Shown piece by piece: positions 19,481-28,507 of a DNA stretch of 64,000 bases. The DNA is from Posidonia oceanica. Taxonomy: Eukaryota; Streptophyta; Magnoliopsida; Alismatales; Posidoniaceae. A program made the translations under genes and the position numbers. The DNA lies in NCBI GenBank assembly GCA_037176725.1, contig JAZBRS010000039.1, forward strand, positions 28,122,001 to 28,186,000. Direction: 5' to 3'. The notes beneath the pieces are model-generated. The model did no database searches, had not been told where the DNA came from, and saw only the letters and a list, made by a program, of their open reading frames with translations. Within the stretch, counting starts at the first letter, position 1, and each line of letters opens with the position of its first letter.

Positions 19481-21411
19481 CAAGCAGCGCCTCGAGGATG
19501 TCAAGCAGTGATGATCTCAGGCAGGTCTCTCCCGAGCAGTGCCATCTCTTGCATGTGGCTACAAAGTGAGACTAGAGCAGAATAGAGCGTCTCGTGGAGC
19601 TCAAAAAAAAAAACTCCCTAAGCGAGATTCACCTTAACCAGAGAGTCCACCAGACATGGAGAGGACCATAGCAGAGCGGAGTATAGCCAGAGGCTGTCTA
19701 CACATTACAAAGGCTGAGGGTGTACGCCAATCAGTCGAACTCTCAACTCCTCATCCGGGACTGCTACCCCAAGAGGGCGAAGACATGCATATCCAAAAGA
19801 ATAGAGGTCATGTGAGCAAAAGAAATGTGACAACATGATATGCATGCTGAGCACAAAAGAAAAACGCAGAAAGAAGTTGAAGAAAGAAGGCGCTCATGAG
19901 AGGAGTGACTCGGACGAGCATCGAAGCCCCCTCAGCTTTCAGCTCCAAGCGCTACACTGGCAACTGCACGAGATGCACTATCAGGAGGACCTGGCCCCAC
20001 CCTCCAAGCGCAGCAGCACACTCCAATCTCCTCTGCAGACATCTCTACTCCCTTGGCAGGCTAGATGCAACTCCAGTCACTCATGAGGGGAAAAGAAAGA
20101 TCTATTCTGTGAGCGTCAAAAGTGGTAGCAGGTCCACGAAGAATTGAGACGGAGGCTAAGAAGCTGCATCCAATGCTTCTGCTACCCTGTAGCCAAAGGC
20201 TATACTCTGCAAGGCTAAGGCCTCATCCCGAGCCAGAAATGAGAGTATTTGACTGAAGTGCAGGGACTCTGGCCCATCAGTGAGATCCCACCTGAGGCGC
20301 CTCTATACCTTGATATCAGGAGGTCAAAGAACACCCGAACCAATTAGGGTGTATGAGCAGTTATACCAGGAGATCAATGAGAGCCACCGACCACAACTCG
20401 ACATGGCGTCACTCGAGGATCGAGATCTCCTGAGTCAGCAACTGTAGAAGCACCCTCATGGCACGGCTGTCTTGAGTCCAAAGCCACCAAAACATGCATG
20501 CTGTAATATATCTTTATCTTCCCTTCTCCCTGTTTTCAAAAATCGGAGCCGAGGACGAGCACTTTTGCCTGCCTCGCTCAAAGGCTCCGCGCTTTTCAAA
20601 TTTTGCCGCCTACTGCGTGGGTAGGTCCGTGACGACCGACATGTACCTCGTTTGTCACCTCGTGACGCCACGAAGCATGCTCACGCTGAGACCATTGCAT
20701 GCCTATCACGATGGGTTCCTGTTTCCTTTCTGCATCATTCTGCATCTGGGCTGGCAGCCCTAACTGCTCGGCGATGGGTCCGTTAACCTATCACTCTGCA
20801 TTCCTCTACATCGAGCTAGCAGCCCTAACTGCTTGATTAACGCCCGTTAAAATGTCATCCCGCATATCCGCGTTGCATTCTGGCTGATATCCCTAACTAT
20901 TCGGCGATAAGTCCGTTAACTTATCACCCTGCATTTGCATTAGTCCATTGCATCCCCCACCGTCATTGCACTTTGCACGGTGAGCCCTTACGTCCATTTC
21001 ACTGCATTCGGGCTGGTAGCCCTAACTACTCTGCTGACAAACCCGTTAGTGTTGTCTCCACCTTGCATTTTGATGCTAGGGGCGCTTCGGCTACCCCCTG
21101 GTATCGTTCACCAATACCAAGGGCATCTTTATTTAGTTGCCCCATGGTATCCCATTTCCATCTGCATTTGGGCTGACATCGCCAACTGTTACAGGAGTGT
21201 CTACGGACCTCTGCCACACCTTCGGCTATGGTATTCTCGTTGCATTCGTGGTTACAAGTTATCCCCCTTGTAATCACCCCTCTTGCCTGACAAACTCGCC
21301 GGCCTTTCACCATCTACGGGCTGATAGCCCCAACTATCCAGTGATGAGTCTGTTAACTCCTCGCAGGCTGATAGCCCAAACTATCCAGCGATAGGTCCGT
21401 TAACCTATCAC
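19022..21411 (+). repeat. Double-hairpin repeat family in A1, about ten copies
   Basis: The unit is about 47 nt: GGGCTGRYAGCCC (small hairpin), then TAACTATCCGGC, then GATAAGTCCGTTAACTTATC (7-bp stem, loop CCGTTA). Copies lie at 19022, 19073, 19122, 20748, 20813, 20881, 21009, about 21170 (partial), 21318 and 21366. Some copies change both stem arms together: GATAAGT/ACTTATC at 20906-20925 against GATAGGT/ACCTATC at 21390-21409. Confidence 0.8.
19480..20510 (+). pseudogene. Possible decayed reading frame of unknown origin in A1
   Basis: The stretch has protein-like composition on the plus strand with many stops. Readable pieces include YANQSNSQLLIRDC, FQLQALHWQLHEMHYQEDL and YEQLYQEINESHRPQLDMAS, which lie in different frames. 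The A2 counterpart (50340-51370) keeps the same pieces. No domain was recognised. It could be a captured host fragment or the remains of a lost element gene, or simply noncoding. Confidence 0.3.
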
Positions 21412-22916
21412 CCATTTCATCTTAGTGTAATAGCATTTTGTTGCATGGCATTAGCATTTCATCATCACCCGGACATCACGCGACCAGGATTGTTTTCCCG
21501 GTTTCGCGTGCCCGGCATTCCATTGTTTGTACACTGCATTTCACAACATTCGCATTGCATGGCATCATGTAGCTTCTTTGTATGCCTTGTAGAGTCAGTC
21601 TCAGTATTGCATCTCATCATTACACGGACATTGCGTGCTTAGGATCGGGACCCCTGGTTCGCGTACTGCTTAAGCTAACATCCTCGGCGCCCACAAGACT
21701 TTCTCAGCTTGCCAGCTTTGGATGGCACCCGCAGTAGTGCACGACCTTGGGATCGTTTTCTCGGTTCCGTGTGCCCGACGTTCTGTTGCATATCCTGCAT
21801 CCCACTGCATAACATCTCATGAATTGCACCCTTATTGCGCTGCCACTCCTCTGTGGTCCTTACACCAACTTCCGCATTCCGCTTTCCCAGGCAGTTCGTA
21901 CCCGCCACTGCATGCACATACCCTGCTTTACTTTTAGCACCTTTACTTTCTACTTTACTTCATGCACTTGCATTTCCATTCGTCTACAGCCGAGCTTTGC
22001 GAATGGCACCTCCGTCGCCAGGCCTACTTGCATTGGCCAGCGACAGTATTGCATTGCATTTCCACTTTTCCGTGTGCATGCAGCATTCCGCTTTCCCCTA
22101 GAGGAGTACAGCGCATTAAGCATTAGCGTAAGCATACCATTAGCATTAGTACAGCATTCTAGTGTTCGCATTCATCTACATTTGCATTCACCTTCCTGCA
22201 TTGTTTAGGGCATCCTTTGCATTTAATCGCCCCTTCTACCTCTTCGGCCAGTTTGCTACCTCGGTCGAAGGCAAGCATTTTCTCCTTCTCGCGGCCTCGC
22301 GAGCTCCTACTTGTTTCACTTGTCCCGAACGGACAAGGACCCTTTGGTTTCCCCCGGACTAGCAGCCAACCTGCCCGAGTGGTAAGCACGTTAGTCCTTC
22401 TGGAGCCGCTTTTGCGCAAGTTCAGACAAGCAGCCAACTTGTCACGTTGCATCGTAGAGCCCTCTGCTTCTCCTCGCTTTAGCATGCATCACACTGCATG
22501 GCACTAGCATTCCCCGCTTGGTGGCTACGTTCATAGCACTGGCACTCACAGCATCAGCATTAGCACTCACAAGCATAGCAAGCACTCACAACACGCATTA
22601 ACACCTGTGACGTAGCAAGCACCCACAGCATCATCATCAGCATTAGCACCAGCACTCACCATGCATCAGCATAGCATCTCCTCATGCACAGCACCTGCAC
22701 GTGCACTAGTTCATATTGGTTCAACATCAGCATTCGCATAGCACACCAGTTCTGCAATAGCATCTGCACTAACTTCTGCATTAGCATGCATTGCATCGCA
22801 TTAGCAACTTGCATCTGCATTTGCATTGTGGCATCAAGTCATGATTTCCGGTGCATCCGTCGGATAAATGACTCACGCCAACAGCAATTTTGTGCTCCTG
22901 CTGGCATCAGGTAGGG
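20511..22916 (+). other. A1 3' noncoding part rich in GCAT/GCAC runs
   Basis: No coding signal was found. Besides the double-hairpin copies there are long stretches of GCATTAGCAT and AGCACTCACA-like short repeats (about 22100-22850). An acceptor-like CTGCTGGCATCAG ends at 22910. Confidence 0.5.
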
Positions 22917-22927
22917 TGTCTTGTCAA

Positions 22928-22972
22928 CCCTGAGCAGTGGTCTCAATACGCTTGACCTCGCTCAGGGAGGGG
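22928..22972 (+). other. A1 polypurine tract with flanking inverted repeat
   Basis: AGGGAGGGG (22964-22972) lies four bases before the 3' LTR and is the likely plus-strand primer. CCCTGAGC (22928-22935) and GCTCAGGG (22960-22967) are perfectly complementary, so the tract overlaps the 3' arm of an 8-bp stem. Confidence 0.6.
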
Positions 22973-22976
22973 CATC

Positions 22977-25900
22977 TGTAGACACCCCATCTTGACAGCG
23001 TGGAAGTTGGTGATTTCTCCTGCAGGCTCGTCTGGACTCTGGAATGGCACTCTTTTTTAGATTAACCCATTTCTAACCCATTTCCACCCAAAACCTTAAC
23101 TAAACCCAACCCAAGCCTTTTTACACCTTTTTAAACCCTTTCCAAGCCCAAGCCAAAGCCCTTTTCAGCCTTTTGCCTCTTGGGTAAGTTGTACGCAGGA
23201 ATAGGCAGCGTCCAACATTGGACGCGCCCTGTGCTAGTGTCCAACGTTGGATGCCTTCTGTTTTAGCGTCCAACGACTCAGTTGCAGCAATGGCTGTTCC
23301 ACCACCTTTGGCTCACCTCCCGTCCACTCCACCACCCCTCCGCACTTACTACACATCCTCTCATGCACTCCAGGCCATCCACTACCTTCCAAGGCCGAGT
23401 AAGTGCACTTACTAGCCATCTCTTTCGCCTCAGCCCGTTTCCCGCTCTCCTTCTTCTCACTGCCATTCGCCGCCGGGTTCTCTGCCACCAGCGACTCCAG
23501 TGCCACCTTCTGACAAGCCCATGCCCTCCTCCTACCATTCCTCGTGCCTTCCCCTCACCCAGAGCCTGTACTATTGCCTGCCAAACCTGCCAATTCGGCC
23601 TACCAAAGCCGCTGCCTTGCACCCAAACCCATGCACCCATTCAACAAAATAGCTCCAAGCAGCCGTCTTCACCAGAAGACACAGACCAGCACAACCCTCC
23701 TCTCCGCAATTCACCACCTATAGAGTGAAGACCAAACTTCGACCTTCACTTCCAGACCTTCGGCGCCCTCTCCCGTGCCCCCAGCAAGCCACACGACCTT
23801 GCCGGAGTTAGCCTACCGCCAGCTTCCGTAGCACCGGCCGTGAGTGCGACACGCGGTTCCAGGCTGTGCACAGGTAGGTTCTCGCTTCCCTTAGCTAGTG
23901 CACGCACGTAGTAACATGCTAGGATAGTTATTACACATGCACGCCACCTTGGTTGGTTAGAATTGGCTCGGCCTCCGGCAGCGAGGTCGGGGAGATTGGT
24001 GGCCCGATCTGGCCATCCATTTCCAGCTCCGAACACATCGGCGTGTTTGTATCATCCCCCTCTTGCTTCCTAGAACCTTGGATTCCAGTTTTGGATCGTT
24101 TTGGCCGCCATTCTTGGCCAGGAGGATCTTCAGTCTGTTGGACACCCAGGCTGGTGCGTCCAACGTTGGACATGGCAGTAGCCAGTGTCCAACACCCTGC
24201 CTTGTTTGCCTTTGCTCTTGCTTTAAAGCTTGCAATGCCTTGTTGATTGCTTGCCTTTTATGAGTGTGTGTTGCATCCCTTCCTTACATGTTTGTAGATG
24301 CTATGCCATGCTTGCCTTTTGTTTTGATCCTTGCTTGAATCATTTTTGCATGCTTTAAGTCATCTTGCTGTCTGCCTGCGTTGGACGCCTGGGTGAGCCG
24401 CGTCCAACGTTGGATGCTGGTTCATCTAGCGTCCAACATGCCTACTAGTTCATACTTGCTGCCATGCTTGCATCTTGCCTCTTTTGATGTTTATTCATGA
24501 TCCATGCATGCTTAGCAATGCCTGGCCTCTATGGCACGCATGTTTAGGCTTCATAATCTCTTCTCAAGCTGCATGCCCTTTTTCTTGGATTTTTATCCTT
24601 TACTCTTATGCATGCTCTCTTTTTATTTGCTTCTTACAGTTTTTATGCTTGGTATGTATGCTTTTCCTTGATCTGGCATGTCATCAGTAGCTTGCATGCA
24701 TGTTAGGTGGGGTTTAGAGCTCAGCTCCCCCTTAGCAGGTGGGTTTTGCATTCTGCAAGTGTTGGACGCTAGGGGCTTCAGCGTCCTACGTTGGATGCTG
24801 CTGTCACGAGCGTCTAACGACTCTACTCATTTGCGTCGGTTTCAAGTATTTGCTTGTTGCTCTGATCCGCATGTTTGCATGATTTCTGTGTTTACTTGCT
24901 TGCTTAGCCTTCGTAGCATCTGATCCTCAGCTTTCTTAATTCAGATGCTAATTTCATGCAAGTTCTTGTGTGTTTGTGCCTCCCAGTGTGTTGTACGCTG
25001 CTATTCCTGGCATCCAATGTTGGACGCTGGTTCGGCTCACGTCCAACGCTCTGGTTGGACTTCATGCCTAGCACATGTTACGGGTGATGTTTTTCTTGGT
25101 TTCTTTTGTATCCTTGCTTGTATGCTTAGTCTATGCCTACTTACAGTAGCCTTATGCATGCTTCCATGTTTTATTTATGATTTGTATGCCTGTTTGCTTT
25201 GCTGTCCCTTCTGGCCTGTGTTGGACGCCAGCCTCTCTAGCATCTAACATTGGACGCCATGCCCATAGGCATCCCACACCTTGCTTGCTTTGGTTGCTGT
25301 CTTTTGTTTGCCTCTTGCTCTGAGTCTGCTTCTGGTCTGCTCCCCTATCTGCTCTACAAGTCATGCATCCCATTTTGCTGCATTTCTGCATCTGCATCGC
25401 ATTCATATAGCTTGAATGCATCTTTTTAGAAAAACTGCATGCTGTTCACCTTCAGCAGGTATTGGACGCCAGCAATGCCAGCGTCCCACGTTGGACGCCT
25501 GAGTTGCCAGTGTCCAACACTTGCAGTTGGCTGAATCCTATTTTAAAATGCCGATTTGGTTTCATTCGCCATTTTCCGTGTTTTATCGCTTCTTATGCCT
25601 GCTGCAACCCCCATGCCTGCTACCTGACCCCTGTTTTGGTTTTGCACCTCGTTTTTGCATCGTTTTCCACACCTTTGCATTGTTTTCCACGCCTTTGCAT
25701 TGTTTTCCTTGCTTTTGCATCGTTTTCTGCACCTTTGCATTGTTTTCCACGCCTTTGCATCGTTTTCCGCGCTTTCGCCTTGTTTTCTGTGCTCTCGCAT
25801 CATTTTCTGTGCCTGCTTTTGCTTTATCCCTTGCATGTCGTTTGCATTGCCTGGTTTTCCCCGTAGTTTTGTTTTATCGCCTGCATTTGCATTAGGGCTA

Positions 25901-26457
25901 TGATGCTTATCTCACGAACCAGGGTTTGCCCAGTTCGGAACCCTAGCAGTGTTGCTGAGCACATAGATAGCATGCTTATTTCCCATGCACAATAAGCAGA
26001 CATTCATTGCATTTAGGCATTAGGCTAGCATTTCCCTGCATTAGTGCGCAAGATTGCCTAAGAAAGACCGATTCTCGAACGTATCGAGGGTGCCTAACAC
26101 CTTCCCCGTGCGTAACAAGAGTCCTTGCCCTTTCTCTTGGCCCGCATCGACCTTTCCTTCATCCTAGGCACGAGTCATAGCATAGCATCGCATTGTGTCG
26201 CATCGCATCCCTTTGTCTCCTCTTTGCATCCGGTTTTGCATGTCTTTTCATGCATTACCCTCGATTTTCCCTATCTCCCAACTTAATAGACCTGGTGGCG
26301 ACTCCGATTTGTCTTATCATTTTCTTTTTCTTCTTTTGCCAGCGTTTCTGAGTCAAGTTTCTTCCCTTGGATCCTGCCGCACATAGTGAGCCTATTTTGA
26401 TCGGTGCACACGAGCTTTGGCATCGTGCATGGACGATCAGAATTCAGGATTACTATA
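22977..26457 (+). repeat. A1 3' LTR (3481 bp)
   Basis: The LTR starts TGTAGACACCCC and ends TTACTATA directly before CACGT. It has the same order of parts as the 5' LTR. Similarity to the 5' copy is uneven: about 12065-12815 against 23272-24022 is nearly identical by eye, whereas the next 170 bp differ at roughly one base in ten. Confidence 0.9.
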
Positions 26458-26462
26458 CACGT
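26458..26462 (+). repeat. Target-site duplication of A1, right copy (CACGT)
   Basis: CACGT directly follows the 3' LTR and is identical to 11765-11769. Confidence 0.9.
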
Positions 26463-27036
26463 ATGTCATCAACTTTGTTGTGATTGCCACTCGCCTTTCG
26501 GTAGACAAGACACCTGGGGGAGATTATGATGATGTAGGTCCTCGGACCACAACATCGACGACTAGATGTCATCTAACGGCTCCCTCGTGTTACGTAAGCT
26601 CCTTCCTTTCCTTCAAAACAAAACGACATAGATCTAGATTAGCTCAAGTGTAGTAGTCGGTAACGGAAATAAAGGAAACAACATGACTAAAAGAAATAAA
26701 TACTAATCGGGGGTTATTCCCCACATGCATATGCTATGGGTCCTATGCTAAGGAATGTAAAAATGCAATGAGAAATTAGATTGGAGGAAGATACTCCCTT
26801 TCACCCTTATGCTAAATGCAATGAAGTTGGAAGGAGGCACGGTCGGAGCTCCGACGTAGCTGGGAATTTTGGAATGAAGATGGGAATTGGGTTTCCCTCT
26901 TCTGAAAGGTAGGAGATAGAACTTCTGGGTTGAAGGCTCTAGCTCTGGAAGGTGGAAACTTAACACTGACAGGGTGATTCCTCTCTCAGAAATTCCTCCC
27001 TCAAAAATTCTGACCCTCAAACCACTGGCCTAGGGG

Positions 27037-27050
27037 GTCTATTTATAGAC
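27037..27050 (-). promoter_or_regulatory. TATA-box candidate of the E LTR
   Basis: The minus strand reads GTCTATAAATAGACC-like sequence, a good plant TATA box, within the E LTR and in the correct orientation for its gag. It is also a short inverted repeat (GTCTAT..ATAGAC). Confidence 0.5.
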
Positions 27051-27108
27051 TCTAGGGGGTGAGGACGGTTGGAGTTCAGAAAATTCTAGAAAAAAGTGGC
27101 AGTTAGGG

Positions 27109-27575
27109 TTAGTCGCCGGTTGAGTTGGCGACTAAGGTTAGTAACTGCCCAGTCAAAGTATGGGAACACCCAGGAACTAGGCCACGATTGTTAGTCACCG
27201 ATAAAGTTGGTGCCTAACGGTCGAGGGGGGTCGTGGGAGATAACTGTGGAAAAGCGGTTCAAGGGAGCCATGACTATTAGTCGTTGCATGGAGTGACGCC
27301 TAATGGTCAAGGATCGTGGGGAAGACCGAGGCAGTTCCACAACCGCTCAGCCGCTAGATGAGCTGGTGCCTAAGGGTTGAAGGGATCGTGGGAAGCAACC
27401 GCTGCAACCCACAATCGTCCAGTCGCCTTTCCAGCTAGCGTCTATGTGGGTTGCCTCCTCAAATGGCATTCGCCTTAGCCGCCTCTGATGTTGGCACCTG
27501 ACGTAGTCGACCGCGTAGAGGGCGACTGTCGTAGTCGCCTCTCTAGGAGGCAACTAGCTGAGTCACCTCCCCAGA
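27109..27575. repeat. Hairpin array in the E LTR
   Basis: Several inverted repeats share one design: TTAGTCGCC - 9 nt - GGCGACTAA (27109-27135, perfect 9-bp stem), TTAGTCACC - 9 nt - GGTGCCTAA (27191-27217, one mismatch), TTAGTCGT...ACGCCTAA (27277-27303) and TAGTCGCCTC - 5 nt - GAGGCAACTA (27532-27556). Weaker ones lie near 27345 and 27420. Confidence 0.65.
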
Positions 27576-27940
27576 TGGCAACTAGTAAGCTTAGGTCATT
27601 TCCAACCCTTTTCCTGGGTTTTGGCTAGAGGAAACAAGATAGAAGGCCAGGAAACTACAGATAGTCTATGAAATCAAGGAGGCATTTCTATTAACTCAAA
27701 TCTACCACGAATCTGAGTAGAAGTGAAGGATACCCAGGGTACTCGGACTTGCCACGAGCCTGAGTGAGTTAGCTCTGCCACAGCCAACAACCTGAGTCAA
27801 GGTAAGATCAAGTGATGCTTTAAAGAAGTCAAGGAATATCTGGAAGATGTGTTATCAAAACTTAGGCACGAGATTTGGGGCACCCCAAGGTTTCTATCCT
27901 CAGAAGAGCTCTCAGAAATGCGAAAAATAGGATATCTACA

Positions 27941-28130
27941 GCCATGTTTGGGTATTTTCTTCCCCTTTTGCACTACGCCTAAGGACAATTAGAGACTGAT
28001 TGTTTCCCCACGGTTAATTAAAAATGGCAAGTAAAAACAATTCTACGAGCAACTAGAGATGCAAACACACATTCATCCCCCTTGAGTTAATAAAACATGC
28101 AAGATAAAAAACTTTAATCGTATTTGCATG
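27941..28130 (+). mobile_element. Remnant F: Tat leader fragment
   Basis: About 190 bp align with the leaders of B (37270-37450) and C (58040-58215), including AAATGGCAAGTAAAAA, GGAGCAACTAGAGA-like sequence and AGATAAAAAACTTTAA. It is cut off by E on the left and D on the right and is thus the oldest layer visible here. Confidence 0.7.
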
Positions 28131-28214
28131 TGTAGACACCCCGATTTTGTAGTCCTTCGTCTGCGGTTTTCTCCCAAGGATGTGCTCGATTATGGCGGCC
28201 CCCCCACCTATTCA

Positions 28215-28470
28215 CCAATCCCAAAACCAAGCCTAAACCTAAGCCTTGTCCAAAACCAAGCCTAAACCTAAGCCTTGTCCTAAACCAATCCTAAACCTAA
28301 GCCTTGCCCTAAGCCAAGCCTAATCCCAATACCAAGCCTAAACCCAAGCCTAATCCCAAGACTAAACCTAAACCCAAGCCTTGTCCAAAACCAAGCCAAG
28401 ACCTAAGCCTTGTCCTAAACCAAGCCTAAACCCAAGTCCAAGCCCAAGCCCAATAAAAAATCCAACCAAA
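28215..28470 (+). repeat. CCTAAACC/AAGCC low-complexity repeat
   Basis: Irregular units AACCTAAGCCTTGTCC and ACCAAGCCTAAACC repeat for about 250 bp. Similarity to the plant telomere repeat CCCTAAA is superficial because the period is not 7. Confidence 0.7.
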
Positions 28471-28507
28471 AACACCCAAAAATATCCAAAAATACTCTCT
28501 AGGTCGT

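Larger units (their letters stand above)
11770..26457 (+). mobile_element. Element A1: complete gag-only Tat-type LTR retrotransposon, 14.7 kb
   Basis: Both LTRs (11770-15220 and 22977-26457), a primer-binding site, gag, a polypurine tract and a perfect 5-bp duplication are present, so the element is structurally complete. No protease, reverse transcriptase, RNase H or integrase reading was found between gag (ends about 18864) and the 3' LTR. This matches the class of non-autonomous elements that keep only gag (TR-GAG type). It shares LTR ends, leader and primer-binding site with B and C, so a C-like element could supply enzymes in trans. It is inserted in the presumed LTR of element E. Confidence 0.88.
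26463..27940 (-). mobile_element. Element E 5' LTR, main part
   Basis: On the minus strand this begins TGTAGATATCC (27940) and runs to the A1 insertion. A TATA-type motif TCTATAAATAG lies at about 27040-27050 on the minus strand, followed by a noncoding stretch. No coding signal was found. A repeated hairpin array lies at 27109-27575. The matching 3' LTR was not found in the window, so the LTR call rests on position, promoter motif and terminus. Confidence 0.5.

Noticed and set aside
19022..21411. CRISPR-like reading of the regularly repeated hairpins
   Set aside because: Copies are diverged and unevenly spaced, and lie inside a plant retrotransposon without any cas-like gene.
21675..21917. 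Short minus-strand frames in the A1 3' noncoding region
   Set aside because: No domain, no start context, and GCAT-rich low-complexity sequence keeps several frames open.
28215..28470. Telomere-like CCTAAACC runs
   Set aside because: Period is irregular and not the CCCTAAA heptamer; it lies inside the D LTR.
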